Positions 24,635-33,380 are shown, counted from the first letter of the stretch. The stretch: DNA of 64,000 nt from Trujillonella endophytica (GCF_900110555.1 NZ_FOEE01000005.1:1-64000), one strand, 5' to 3'. Notes: generated by a model not told the origin, from the sequence alone. Numbers and translations are program-made.

Positions 24635-25669
24635 TCAGGTCGTCGCGCCGGCGGGGGTGCGCCCGGCGACGGCGTCGGCGACGGCCGCGCCGATCCGGTC
24701 GGCCAGGACGCGGTGTCCCTCGTCGCCGGGGTGCACGCCGTCGACCAGCAGGCCCGCGTCGAGCAGGTCGGCGCCGGGGACGAGGACCAGCGCGCGGTCC
24801 CCGGCCGCCACCTGCTCGGTGACGGCCTGCTCGATCGCCGCGCGCAGGTCGGCGAGGGTCGCGCCGAGGAGATTGGGGGTGGTCTCCGCGTCGGGGCGGA
24901 CGACGGGACTGACGACCACGACCGGCGTCGCCGGGTGGCCGCTGCGGACGACGGCGAGGAAGGCCCGCAGCAGCTCGCGCATCAGGCCCGCGGAGTGCGG
25001 GATGCGGTTCCAGCAGTTGGTGCCCACGGCGATGGACACCACGTCGGCCGGCAGCGCGGCGATGCCCTCCGCGCTGACGAGCTCGGCCCGGGCGGAGCCG
25101 GCGTACCCGAGGTTGACCACGTCGAGCCCGTGCCGGCGCCCCGCCACCGCCGGCCAGGCGAGCGCGGGGGCCGAGGCGCTCCAGCCCTCCGTGATCGAGT
25201 CGCCGTAGGCCAGCCAGCGCGGCTGCGCGGGGGCGGGCGCGATCGCCCCGTCGACCGCCTCGACGGCGGAGATCGTGGGGCGCATGCCCTCCGGCAGGTG
25301 GACGACGGACCGCTCGCCGTCCGGGGCGAGCCGCAGCCGCACGGTCGCGCGGCCGAGCTCCGCCGGCTGCTCGTCGACCAGCGTGTCGCCGGTCCAGACC
25401 GCGAACGTCGTCCCGGCCCCGGCGCCCCGGTAGCCGAGCTCGCCGGTGGCGGTGGTGTAGGTGACGTCGATCGCGCGGGCGGTGCCGGTGAGCTCGAGGC
25501 GCACCCCGACCGGCAGCTGGGCGGTGCCCCAGGTGTCGGCCGGGAGGCGGTCGGCGGCGGCCGGGTCGGCTCGGGGATGCGGCGCGGCCGCGGTCGCCGG
25601 GTACGCGGCCCCGCGCAGGAGCGCCGACAGCTCGGGGGTCCGCTCCGGCGATGCCTTGACGTGATCCAC
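24635..25669 (-). CDS. GDSL-type SGNH esterase/lipase with N-terminal beta domain
   Basis: This 344-residue protein has an N-terminal carbohydrate-esterase-2-like beta domain (about 1-145) and a SGNH hydrolase domain. Block I is LAYGDSITEGW with the nucleophile at Ser158, block III is VGTNCW, and block V is DGVHPGDEGH with the Asp-His pair near 309-312. Such two-domain enzymes deacetylate sugars or cleave other esters. The GTG start lies seven bases after a TATTCT -10 box (25681-25676), so the mRNA is probably leaderless. Its promoter is interleaved with the divergent promoter of the 25756 operon. Confidence 0.82.
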   Translation of the reverse strand: MDHVKASPERTPELSALLRGAAYPATAAAPHPRADPAAADRLPADTWGTAQLPVGVRLELTGTARAIDVTYTTATGELGYRGAGAGTTFAVWTGDTLVDEQPAELGRATVRLRLAPDGERSVVHLPEGMRPTISAVEAVDGAIAPAPAQPRWLAYGDSITEGWSASAPALAWPAVAGRRHGLDVVNLGYAGSARAELVSAEGIAALPADVVSIAVGTNCWNRIPHSAGLMRELLRAFLAVVRSGHPATPVVVVSPVVRPDAETTPNLLGATLADLRAAIEQAVTEQVAAGDRALVLVPGADLLDAGLLVDGVHPGDEGHRVLADRIGAAVADAVAGRTPAGATT

Positions 25670-25707
25670 GCCACGCAGAATAGTCGGGAGCGGTTCATAT
25701 GGCGAAC
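25656..25707 (+). promoter_or_regulatory. Promoter and IclR-like operator of the 25756 operon
   Basis: TTGACG at 25656-25661 and AATAGT at 25679-25684 are 17 bases apart. GTTCATATGGCGAAC, a GTTC/GAAC inverted repeat, follows at 25693-25707. The promoter resembles the one at 41339-41311 on the other strand (TTGACGTGA-x-C, GCCACGC, ATAGT), which also has a GTTC...ATATGG...GAAC site downstream. The IclR protein at 41447 is the natural candidate binder. Confidence 0.5.
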
Positions 25708-25755
25708 GGTCGTCCGCCCCAGCGAACGCTCCCACGACGTCCCGGAGGACGTGCG

Positions 25756-26595
25756 ATGACGCTCGATTCCCTGTCCGCAGCCCCTGTCGACGGCGGGGTC
25801 GCCGCTGCTCCGGCCCTCGCACCCCCCTTCTCCCTCGAGGGTCGGACCGCCGTCGTCACCGGCGCGGCCAGCGGCATCGGCCGGGCCGTGGCGGTCGTCT
25901 GCGCGGCCGCGGGCGCCCGGGTCGTGCTCGCCGACGTCGCGGCGGACGGGCTGGCGGAGACCGCCGCCGGGATCGAGGGGGCCGTCGTCGTCCCGACCGA
26001 CGTTCGCGACCGGGGCGCCGTCGAGGCCCTCGCGGAGGCGGCGGTCCGGGCGACCGGCGGGATCGGCGTCTGGGCGAACGTCGCCGGGATCATCCGGACT
26101 GCGCGGATCGTCGACACCACCCCCGAGGACCTGCGCGCCGTGCTCGCCGTCAACCTCGAGGGCGTCTTCTGGGGCACCGCCGCGGCCGGGCGGGTCATGT
26201 CGGCGGCAGGTCGCGGATCGATCGTCAACATCGCCTCGACCGGCGGCGAGGTGCCGGTTCCCGACCGCGCCGTCTACGGCATGACCAAGGCCGCCGTCCT
26301 GTCGCTGACCCGGACCGCCGCGGCCGAGCTCGGGCCCGCGGGAGTCCGGGTCAACGCCGTCGCCCCCGGGTTCGTGGAGACGGGGATGACGCGGCGCGTC
26401 TGGACGGCCGCCGACGGGACCGTCGACGAGGAGCAGCGCCGGCAGGTGCTCGCGACGATGACGACGATGCAGCCGCTGCGGCGCAACGGTGCGGCCGACG
26501 ACATCGCCTGGGCCGTCCTCTACCTCGCGGCGGATGCGTCGCGGTTCATGACCGGGCAGGTGCTGCGCCCCAACGGCGGCACGCACATGCCCTGA
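25756..26595 (+). CDS. Short-chain dehydrogenase/reductase
   Basis: This 279-residue SDR has about 25 extra N-terminal residues, then TAVVTGAASGIG at 31-42, VAGII, a catalytic Ser in NIASTGG, YGMTK at 174-178 and a C-terminal GQVLRPNGG. ATG at 25756 follows GGAGGACGTGCG; an upstream in-frame ATG at 25699 overlaps the operator and is unlikely. It heads an operon with a cupin protein, another SDR, a beta-hydroxyacid dehydrogenase and a third SDR. Confidence 0.85.
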   Translation: MTLDSLSAAPVDGGVAAAPALAPPFSLEGRTAVVTGAASGIGRAVAVVCAAAGARVVLADVAADGLAETAAGIEGAVVVPTDVRDRGAVEALAEAAVRATGGIGVWANVAGIIRTARIVDTTPEDLRAVLAVNLEGVFWGTAAAGRVMSAAGRGSIVNIASTGGEVPVPDRAVYGMTKAAVLSLTRTAAAELGPAGVRVNAVAPGFVETGMTRRVWTAADGTVDEEQRRQVLATMTTMQPLRRNGAADDIAWAVLYLAADASRFMTGQVLRPNGGTHMP

Positions 26596-26638
26596 GCCCG
26601 AGCACACCCGACCCACCCCCCACGCACAGGAGGCAGAC

Positions 26639-27070
26639 ATGGACGCACCGGTGGACGGCGCGACCCTCGACGCAGCGCCGCCGAAGGCCTACGCGTTCGA
26701 CGTGGCGGCGATCGAGGGGCACTCGAACGCGGAGCTCATGAAGGACATGCCCGACGCCGAGGAGATGTTCGCGCTGCTCGGTCGCGATCTCGTCACCAAG
26801 GTCCTCGTCCAGACCCCGCAGCTGTCGGTCTACCACGAGTCGGCCCGGCCGGGGGAGCGCGTGAAGGCGCACCGCCACGGCGTCTACCAGGTCGACTACG
26901 TGCTGCGCGGTGAGCTCCGCTTCGGCAGCCGGCGGGTGACCGCCGGCATGGGCTTCTTCATCCCCGACACCCTCTACTCCTGGATCGCCGGCGACGAGGG
27001 CGCGGAGTGGATCGAGATCCACTCCGGTCTCGGCGGCATCTTCACCACCCCGCGCGAGAGCGACGCATGA
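26639..27070 (+). CDS. Cupin-domain protein
   Basis: This is a 143-residue single-cupin protein. The metal-binding motif 1 appears as KAHRHGVYQVDYVLRGEL, with two His residues and no second His/Glu in the standard spacing (Gln and Asp instead), and motif 2 as GMGFFIPDTLYSWIAG. Roles in the family range from dioxygenase to isomerase to sensor. The ATG has AGGAGG upstream and its stop overlaps the next ATG as ATGA. Confidence 0.82.
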   Translation: MDAPVDGATLDAAPPKAYAFDVAAIEGHSNAELMKDMPDAEEMFALLGRDLVTKVLVQTPQLSVYHESARPGERVKAHRHGVYQVDYVLRGELRFGSRRVTAGMGFFIPDTLYSWIAGDEGAEWIEIHSGLGGIFTTPRESDA

Positions 27071-27855
27071 CGGCCGCCGGCGGGCGCCTCGCGGGCAAGG
27101 TCGCGCTCGTCACGGGCGGCGCCCGCGGCATGGGCGAGGCGGTCGCGCGGCGGTTCGTCGCCGAGGGGGCGCGGGTGGCGGTCACCGACGTCCGCGACGA
27201 GCAGGGGCAGGCGCTGGCCGCCGAGCTCGGCGACGCCGCCGCGTACGACCACCTCGACGTGACCCGCGCCGACGACTGGGGCCGGGCCGTGGACGCGGTC
27301 GTCGGCCGGTGGGGGCGCCTGGACGTGCTGGTGAACAACGCCGGAGTGGGCGCGGTCGGGGTGGTCGACGAGCTGCCGCCGGAGGACCACCGGCGCCAGC
27401 TCGACGTCAACCTCGACGGCGTCTACCTCGGGATGCGCGCCGCGGCGGCGCCGATGCGGGCGCAGGGCGCCGGCTCGATCGTCAACATCTCCTCGATCGA
27501 CGGGCTCGTGGGCGTGCGGGGGATGACCAGCTACGCCGGGAGCAAGTTCGCGGTGACCGGCATGACCCGGTCGGCGGCCATCGACCTCGGCCGGGCGGGC
27601 ATCCGGGTCAACTCCGTCCACCCGGGAGTGATCGAGACGCCGATGATCCCGGCCGAGGCGCTGCCGGGGTTGGTGGCACTCGTGGACTGGCAGCCGCTGC
27701 CGCGCTTCGGGCGGCCCGAGGAGGTCGCATCGCTGGTGCTCTTCCTGGCCAGTGACGAGGCCGGCTACATCACGGGCGCGCAGATGGTGATCGACGGCGG
27801 CCACCTCGCCGGGCCGTGGCGCCCGCCGCTGGAGCACGCGCCGGCGAGCGCCTGA
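27067..27855 (+). CDS. Short-chain dehydrogenase/reductase
   Basis: This 262-residue classical SDR has VALVTGGARGMG at 12-23, NNAGVG, a catalytic serine in NISSIDG, YAGSK at 156-160 and GAQMVIDGG at the end. It resembles 3-alpha/3-beta/20-beta-hydroxysteroid and other cyclic alcohol dehydrogenases (GLVGVRGMTSYAGSKFAVTGM block). It overlaps the cupin gene by ATGA and the next gene by TGATG, so these three are tightly coupled. Confidence 0.87.
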   Translation: MTAAGGRLAGKVALVTGGARGMGEAVARRFVAEGARVAVTDVRDEQGQALAAELGDAAAYDHLDVTRADDWGRAVDAVVGRWGRLDVLVNNAGVGAVGVVDELPPEDHRRQLDVNLDGVYLGMRAAAAPMRAQGAGSIVNISSIDGLVGVRGMTSYAGSKFAVTGMTRSAAIDLGRAGIRVNSVHPGVIETPMIPAEALPGLVALVDWQPLPRFGRPEEVASLVLFLASDEAGYITGAQMVIDGGHLAGPWRPPLEHAPASA

Positions 27856-28742
27856 TGGCGCCGGGCCCCGCCAGGATCGGGTTCGTGGGGCTCGGCCGGA
27901 TGGGCTTCCCGATGGTCGAGCGGCTCCTGGCGGCGGGCCACCCGGTGCGCTGCTGGGCGCGCCGCGCGGAGGTCGTCGCCGCGGCCACCGCCGCCGGTGC
28001 CACGCCGGCGTCCGGCCTCGCGGATGCCGTGGTCGACGCCGACGTGGCCGTCGTCTGCGTCTACGACGACGAGCAGGTGCGGGAGGTCTGCCTGGGGGCC
28101 GACGGGATCGTGGCGGCGATGCGCCCGGGGAGCTCGCTCGTCGTCCACACGACGGGCAGCCCGGTCACGGCCGCAGAGCTGGCGGCGGCCGGCGCGCGCC
28201 GGGGGATCGGCGTGGCCGACGCACCCGTCGACGGCGGGGCGATGGACATCGTCGCCGGGCGGGTGACGGTCTTCCTCGGCGCGGACGACGCGACCGCGGC
28301 GGCGGTGCTCCCCGTCCTCGCGGCGTACGGCGACCCGGTGCACCACGTCGGGGGCGTGGGGGACGGGCAGCGGACCAAGCTGGTGAACAACCTGCTCTTC
28401 GCGGCCAACGCGCGGCTCGTCGAGGAGGCGGCCGGACTCGCGGCGGACCTCGGCGTCGACCCGGCCGCCGCCCTCGGCGCGATCGGCCGGGGTGGCACGG
28501 GCCGCAGCGCGTCGCTCGACCTCGCCCTGCTGAGCGGGGGCCCGGCGGGGTTCACCGAGCGCGTCCGGCCCTTCCTGGTGAAGGACGTCGGCACCTGCGA
28601 GGCGGTCGCGGCCGCGCTGGGGGCCGGCACGGGCGCGCTCGGCGCGGTGGCCCGTGCCGCCTGCGGGCCCGCCGTCGAGCCCGTGCCCGCCGTCGGGTCC
28701 GTGCCCGCCCGAGGGCCCGGGGGCGGCACGCCGTGCCACTAG
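27855..28742 (+). CDS. Beta-hydroxyacid dehydrogenase (3-hydroxyisobutyrate dehydrogenase-like)
   Basis: This is a 295-residue NAD(P)-dependent enzyme of the 6-phosphogluconate/3-hydroxyisobutyrate dehydrogenase superfamily. IGFVGLGRMGFPMVERLL is the Rossmann motif, DAPVDGGAMD the substrate loop and TKLVNNLL carries the catalytic lysine. The C-terminus trails into a Pro/Gly-rich tail of about 20 residues that is not conserved in the family. It starts within the SDR stop codon (TGATG). Confidence 0.85.
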   Translation: MAPGPARIGFVGLGRMGFPMVERLLAAGHPVRCWARRAEVVAAATAAGATPASGLADAVVDADVAVVCVYDDEQVREVCLGADGIVAAMRPGSSLVVHTTGSPVTAAELAAAGARRGIGVADAPVDGGAMDIVAGRVTVFLGADDATAAAVLPVLAAYGDPVHHVGGVGDGQRTKLVNNLLFAANARLVEEAAGLAADLGVDPAAALGAIGRGGTGRSASLDLALLSGGPAGFTERVRPFLVKDVGTCEAVAAALGAGTGALGAVARAACGPAVEPVPAVGSVPARGPGGGTPCH

Positions 28743-28791
28743 GGTCCAGCCGAGCCCGGCGCGAGCCGGTGGAGCAGAGGGAGACGTCACC

Positions 28792-29535
28792 GTGGGCGAA
28801 CTGACCGGACGCACGGCGCTGATCACGGGCGCGGGCCAGAACGTGGGAGCGGAGATCGCGCGGGTGCTGGCCGCGCGCGGCGCCACCGTCGGCGTCAACG
28901 ACCTGTTCGCCGACCGCGCCGAGCGGGTGGTCGAGGAGATCCGGGCGGCCGGCGGGAAGGCCGAGCCGGTGGTGGCCGACGTGACCGACCTCGCCGCCGT
29001 CCAGGAGACGTTCGGGCTCTTCGGGCCGATCGACATCCTGGTGAACAACGCCGGCATCCCGATCTCCGGGATCCAGATGAAGAAGTTCGTCGACGAGGAC
29101 CCGGCCACCTGGAAGGCCTTCGTCGACCTCAACGTCTACGGCCCGCTCAACTGCACGCACACGGCGCTGCCCGGGATGCTCGAGCGGGGCTGGGGGCGCG
29201 TGATCACCATCAGCTCGGAGTCCGCCCGCGTCGGGGACAAGCTGATCGCCACCTACGCCGCGTCCAAGGGTGCGGGGCCGGCGCTGATGCGCTCGCTGGC
29301 CAAGGAGGTGGGCCGCTCCGGCATCACCTGCAACAGCATCTCCCTGGCCACCCAGAACAACGCCGGCATGGACGAGGCGTCGGACATGGCGCTCAAGCAG
29401 CTGCGCGCCTACGCCGTCCCGCGGCTCGGCCAGGCCGGCGACGTCGCGGCCGCGGTGGCCTGGCTGGTCGGCGACGACGCCGCGTGGGTCACCGGCCAGA
29501 CCATCCCGGTCAACGGGGGCTACGCCACCAGCTGA
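28792..29535 (+). CDS. Short-chain dehydrogenase/reductase
   Basis: This 247-residue SDR reads ALITGAGQNVG in place of the usual TGxxxGIG, has NNAGIPISG, TISSESAR, YAASK at 155-159 and GQTIPVNGGYATS. GTG at 28792 follows GAGGGAGACGTCACC. It is the last gene of the 25756 operon, 49 bases after the previous stop. Three SDR genes in one operon suggest several successive alcohol/ketone steps. Confidence 0.86.
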   Translation: MGELTGRTALITGAGQNVGAEIARVLAARGATVGVNDLFADRAERVVEEIRAAGGKAEPVVADVTDLAAVQETFGLFGPIDILVNNAGIPISGIQMKKFVDEDPATWKAFVDLNVYGPLNCTHTALPGMLERGWGRVITISSESARVGDKLIATYAASKGAGPALMRSLAKEVGRSGITCNSISLATQNNAGMDEASDMALKQLRAYAVPRLGQAGDVAAAVAWLVGDDAAWVTGQTIPVNGGYATS

Positions 29536-29541
29536 CGGGGG

Positions 29542-29754
29542 TCAGCGGCGGTCGAGCAGCGCCGAGAGCTCGGCGGCCGAGGCGGGCGTCGGCGCGCCGG
29601 CGACGGCGGCCTGCACCTCCCGGTACTGCCGCAGCGACGCCCGGTCGGCCCGGTGGCGCGCCCAGGCGGCGCGCAGCCCGGACCGCCGGGCCGTCCGCGA
29701 GGTGCGGGGGCGCAGCGTGGGGGAGAAGGGGGCGGTGGCGGTCGAGGCGGTCAT
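29542..29754 (-). CDS. Small basic hypothetical protein
   Basis: This 70-residue Ala/Arg-rich protein has a central helix RAAWARHRADRASLRQYREV and a C-terminal SAAELSALLDRR. Short proteins with a basic amphipathic helix like this, distantly resembling the DUF1127 style, are frequent in the actinobacterial families this DNA resembles. The start has only a weak GGAC before ATG. The gene is convergent with the SDR ending at 29535. The 120 bases upstream of it hold only a G+C-rich inverted repeat after the MOSC stop. Confidence 0.5.
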   Translation of the reverse strand: MTASTATAPFSPTLRPRTSRTARRSGLRAAWARHRADRASLRQYREVQAAVAGAPTPASAAELSALLDRR

Positions 29755-29874
29755 CGGTCGGTCCTGTCGGGTGGGGCGTCACCGACCCGGTCGGGGCGGT
29801 GACGACACCGTCCCGCGGGCCGCTGGTACCGCACTCGCACGCCGCTGTCCCGGGACTTGCAGCGGCCGGCCGTC

Positions 29875-30681
29875 TCACGGCAGCACCTCGACGTCGTCGC
29901 CGATCCGGATCGCCCCCGGCTCCTCGACGGTGGCGTACATGCCCAGGACGACCTTGCCCCCGTCGGGGAGGTGGGCGACCGGCGTGCCGAGGTCCTGCGC
30001 CCGCTCGCCGCGGTAGCGCGCGATGGCCGTGAGGGTGCCGAAGTCGACCTCACCGGTCTCGGGGTTCTCGTTGGTGACCACGCAGCGGGGGACCGGCCCG
30101 ACCACCCGCACGACCGATCCGCCCAGCCGGACGCGGCGCCCCGCCCAGGTGTCCTCCTCGTGCACGCCGCAGCCGGCGAGCTCGACGAGCATCCGGAAGC
30201 GGCGGCCGTCCAGCCGCTCGCCGCCGGGGGTCACGCTGCGCAGGTGCTCGAGGGTGGCCGTGCTGATCAGCGTCACCGGGTGGACGTCGACCCCGTGCCC
30301 GGGGGTGTCGGTGGCGATCAGGGACACCGGCCGGCCGACGAACCCGGTGAGGGCGGCCGACCACGGGCCGGTCACCCGGTGGCCCGGCACGTCCCGGCCG
30401 TAGAAGTTCGTGGTCACCGCCTCGCCGAGCTCGGCCGTCGTCCCCTCCACCGGCGTGCGGCCCGGGACCTGCAGCGTCAGGTGGTCCCGCTCGGCGTCGT
30501 AGTGCGCGGTCAGCCGGACCAGCGGCCCGTGGTGCTTGCCGTTGAACAGCCGGCCGCGCTCGTCGACGAGGTGGAACCGCCGGTTGTCCTCGACGCCGTT
30601 GCCGGTGAGCTCGACGCCGTCCGGCGAGTGCAGGGCGGTGCCCTTGACGGGCGTCGTCGACAGGCGCGAGACGACGGGCAT
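29875..30681 (-). CDS. MOSC-domain protein
   Basis: This is a 268-residue protein with an N-terminal MOSC_N beta-barrel (PVKGTALHSPDGVELTGNGV, DERGRLFNGKHH) and a MOSC domain. The conserved cysteine of the molybdenum-cofactor site appears in PVPRCVVTNENPETGE, followed by LTAIARYRGE. Related mARC/YcbX proteins reduce N-hydroxylated compounds using a ferredoxin-like partner. ATG follows GGAGGGACCTCC and a TAGGCT -10 element lies just upstream. It is a stand-alone gene. Confidence 0.88.
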   Translation of the reverse strand: MPVVSRLSTTPVKGTALHSPDGVELTGNGVEDNRRFHLVDERGRLFNGKHHGPLVRLTAHYDAERDHLTLQVPGRTPVEGTTAELGEAVTTNFYGRDVPGHRVTGPWSAALTGFVGRPVSLIATDTPGHGVDVHPVTLISTATLEHLRSVTPGGERLDGRRFRMLVELAGCGVHEEDTWAGRRVRLGGSVVRVVGPVPRCVVTNENPETGEVDFGTLTAIARYRGERAQDLGTPVAHLPDGGKVVLGMYATVEEPGAIRIGDDVEVLP

Positions 30682-30745
30682 GGAGGTCCCTCCGGTCGGT
30701 TCCTGGGGGACCGAGCCTAGGGAGCGGTGCCCGCGGGGCGCACGG

Positions 30746-30913
30746 CTATCTCCGCCGCCGGACGGCGCGCACCCCGGCCGCGACCGCGGCGATCACCAGC
30801 AGCACGCCCAGTCCCTGCAGCCCGGGGGAGTCGTCGGCCTCCCCGAGCACCACCCCCGCGACGCCGAGGGCACCCAGGACGAGGAGGGCGGCGATGACGA
30901 CGGCGGATCCCAC
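30746..30913 (-). CDS. Small two-helix membrane protein
   Basis: This 55-residue protein is encoded on the complement from a GTG at 30913 with an excellent ribosome-binding site (GAGGAGGTCGGTC). It has two hydrophobic stretches, VVIAALLVLGALGVAGVVLG and GLGVLLVIAAVAAGV, joined by a short acidic loop, and ends in RAVRRRR. The pattern is that of a small inner-membrane hairpin protein. No family is recognised. Confidence 0.7.
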   Translation of the reverse strand: MGSAVVIAALLVLGALGVAGVVLGEADDSPGLQGLGVLLVIAAVAAGVRAVRRRR

Positions 30914-30967
30914 GACCGACCTCCTCGTGCGGCGAGCGATGGTGAGGATCCTCCCGGTGGCGTCGGT

Positions 30968-31591
30968 TCAGTTCCGGACGGGCGGGCAGCCCGTGCCCGC
31001 CAGCTGCCCGTGGAGTGCCGCCAGGATCGCGTCCCGGGCGATCTCCGCCGCCGCCTCCCAGGAGGACCCGTGTTCGGTGACCACGGCAGCGGTGAAGTGC
31101 GCGCTCAGGTGCGCCGACACCGACGCCACCAGGGCCGCCGGCGGGTCGCCGGCGCCGCCGCTGCGGTCCCACAGCTGCCGCGTGAGCTCGGCGATCCGCT
31201 CGCGGCGCAAGGCCCGCCGGGAGCGCTCGAAGTCGGCGAGGTCCGGCGGGAGGTCGGTGCGCGAGGTCAGCTCCCAGTACCCCGGCCCGGCGTTGCTGTT
31301 GCCCCGGTGGTTGACCTCGCAGATGCCCTGCAGCCAGCCGTGCACGTCGCCGTCGTAGAGGGGCCACTGCTGGACGAGCTGGTCCCCGGCCACGGTGAAG
31401 GCGGTGGCGATCAGGCGGTCCCGGGTGTCGAAGTGGCGGAACAACGTGCGCCGGCTGACCCCGGCCGCCTCGGCGATCTGGTCCATGGTCACGCCCAGCC
31501 CGGCGGTGATCACCAGCCGCCGTGCCGAGGTCAGGATTCGGTCGACGACGAACTGGCGCTTGGCGTCCGCGAGCGGTTCGGTCATCGGTTC
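30968..31591 (-). CDS. TetR-family transcriptional regulator (regulator B, paralog of 492-1097)
   Basis: This is a 207-residue TetR regulator with the HTH at about 30-60 (MDQIAEAAGVSRRTLFRHF). It shares many blocks with regulator A: LADAKR near the start, SRRTLFR, GPGYWELTSR, SAHLSAHFTAAVVT and SWEAAAEIA. GTG at 31591 is preceded by a TATCCT -10 box six bases upstream, implying a leaderless mRNA; an in-frame ATG two codons later is an alternative. It is divergent from the deacylase at 31683, as regulator A is from its amidohydrolase operon, and the operator region is similar. Confidence 0.86.
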   Translation of the reverse strand, partial: EPMTEPLADAKRQFVVDRILTSARRLVITAGLGVTMDQIAEAAGVSRRTLFRHFDTRDRLIATAFTVAGDQLVQQWPLYDGDVHGWLQGICEVNHRGNSNAGPGYWELTSRTDLPPDLADFERSRRALRRERIAELTRQLWDRSGGAGDPPAALVASVSAHLSAHFTAAVVTEHGSSWEAAAEIARDAILAALHGQLAGTGCPPVRN

Positions 31592-31620
31592 CACCGAGCC
31601 AGGATAGGGCGAGTGCCCTC

Positions 31621-31652
31621 TTGACACTAGTGAGTGCCACTGTGGCAGTGTC
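31621..31652 (+). promoter_or_regulatory. Promoter and TetR operator of the 31683 operon
   Basis: TTGACA at 31621-31626 begins a match to 1139-1157 (TTGACACT..TGAGTGCCA). It contains the palindrome CACTAGTG at 31625-31632, and CACTG-TGG-CAGTG lies at 31638-31650 over the -10 region. The ribosome-binding site GGAGGAGATCGAC precedes GTG at 31683. Confidence 0.6.
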
Positions 31653-31682
31653 TGGTGCCACAGGCGACCGGAGGAGATCGAC

Positions 31683-33380
31683 GTGTTCGACGTTGTGGTT
31701 CGAGGCGGAACCGTGGTCGACGGGACGGGTGCCCCGGCGAGGACGGCCGACGTCGCCGTCGACGGCGGGGTGGTGGTCGAGGTCGGCGTGGTGTCGGAGC
31801 GGGGCCGGCGGGAGATCGACGCGGACGGCGCCCTGGTCACCCCGGGGTTCGTCGACATGCACACGCACTACGACGGGCAGGCCACCTGGGACAGCCGGCT
31901 GCAGCCCAGCGCGGCGCACGGCGTCACGACCGTGGTCATGGGCAACTGCGGCGTCGGGTTCGCGCCGGTACGCGAGCGGGACCGTGACCGGCTCGTCGAG
32001 CTGATGGAGGGCGTGGAGGAGCTGCCCGGCTCGGTGCTGAACGAGGGGCTCCCCTGGACGTGGGAGACCTTCGAGGAGTACCTGGACGTGCTCGACGCCC
32101 GCCGGTACGACGTCGACGTGGCGGCCCAGGTGTGCCACGCGCCGCTGCGGGTGTACGTGATGGGGCAACGGGGTGCCGACCGCGAGGCGGCGACCGCCGA
32201 GGACATCGCCGAGATGGCCCGGCTCGCCGCCGCCGGGATCGAGGCAGGGGCGCTGGGGTTCAGCACCTCGCGCACGCTCAACCACCGCAGCAGCCGCGGC
32301 GACATCGCCCCCACCAAGTACGCGGAGCGCGAGGAGCTCGTGGAGATCGCCCGGGCGATCGGGGCGACCGGCCGCGGCGTCCTCCAGGTGGTCACCGACT
32401 TCGACGACCACGACGCCGAGATCGAGACGATGCTCGAGATGATGCGGGCCTCGGGCCGCCCGCTGTCGCTCTCGCTGGGCCAGACGACGCCGGGCGCCGG
32501 GTACCGGCGCACGCTGCGCGCCATCGAGCGCGCCCGCGACGAGGGCCTGCTGATGACCGCGGGCGTGCCGGTCCGGGCCATCGGGGTGCTGATCGACCTG
32601 GAGGGCTCGGTCAACCCCTGGCGCACGACGGCCACGTTCCGCACGGGGGCCGACCTGCGCGACCCCGAGGTCAAGCGGCGGATCCTCGCCGAGATGCACG
32701 AGCTCGGTGCCGTCACGCCCACCGAGATCAAGGCGCGGTTCGTGCGGCGCTTCGACGCGATCTTCGAGATGGGCGAGCACCCGGACTACGAGCCGGCGAC
32801 CGAGGACTCCGTCGGCGCCCGCGCGGCACGTGAGGGGCGCGCGCCGGAGGACCTCCTCTACGACATCCTCCTGGAGGGGCCCGCCTACCAGCCGGTGCAG
32901 AACTACTTCGGCGGCAACCTCGACGCCGCGGGGGAGATGCTGTCGCACCCGTACGCCGTCCCGAGCCTGAGCGACGGCGGCGCGCACGTGGGCACGGTCT
33001 GCGACGTCAGCTTCCCGACGACGCTGCTGTCGCACTGGGTCCGCGACCGCACCCGCGGCCCGCGCTTCGAGCTGGAATGGGCGGTCTCGCGGCACACCCG
33101 GGCGACCGCGGCGGCGGTCGGACTCACCGACCGCGGGCTCCTGGTCCCGGGGGCGAAGGGCGACCTCAACGTCATCGACTTCGAGCGGCTCGCCGCCACC
33201 AAGCCGACCGTCGTCGCCGACCTCCCGGCCGGCGGGCGGCGGGTCATGCAGGGGGCGCAGGGCTACCTGCACACCCTCAACAGCGGCGTCGAGGTCTACG
33301 CCGACGGCGAGCCGACCGGCGAGCTCCCGGGGCGGCTGGTCCGCGGCGGTCGCATCCGCAGCGTCGCGGCCGCGACGTGA
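31683..33380 (+). CDS. N-acyl-D-amino-acid deacylase-like amidohydrolase (paralog 3)
   Basis: This is a 565-residue amidohydrolase closest in this window to paralog 2. It opens with VVVRGGTVVDGTGAPAR, has the HTH metal motif in GFVDMHTHYDG (about 60-62), Cys in GNCGVGF, LVELMEGVEELPGSV and the catalytic aspartate in LSDGGAHVGT. It starts at GTG with a strong ribosome-binding site. It leads an operon that continues with an esterase, a Baeyer-Villiger-type monooxygenase, an SDR and an amidohydrolase. Its role there may be hydrolysis of an amide or lactone-like intermediate, but this is inference. Confidence 0.86.
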   Translation: MFDVVVRGGTVVDGTGAPARTADVAVDGGVVVEVGVVSERGRREIDADGALVTPGFVDMHTHYDGQATWDSRLQPSAAHGVTTVVMGNCGVGFAPVRERDRDRLVELMEGVEELPGSVLNEGLPWTWETFEEYLDVLDARRYDVDVAAQVCHAPLRVYVMGQRGADREAATAEDIAEMARLAAAGIEAGALGFSTSRTLNHRSSRGDIAPTKYAEREELVEIARAIGATGRGVLQVVTDFDDHDAEIETMLEMMRASGRPLSLSLGQTTPGAGYRRTLRAIERARDEGLLMTAGVPVRAIGVLIDLEGSVNPWRTTATFRTGADLRDPEVKRRILAEMHELGAVTPTEIKARFVRRFDAIFEMGEHPDYEPATEDSVGARAAREGRAPEDLLYDILLEGPAYQPVQNYFGGNLDAAGEMLSHPYAVPSLSDGGAHVGTVCDVSFPTTLLSHWVRDRTRGPRFELEWAVSRHTRATAAAVGLTDRGLLVPGAKGDLNVIDFERLAATKPTVVADLPAGGRRVMQGAQGYLHTLNSGVEVYADGEPTGELPGRLVRGGRIRSVAAAT

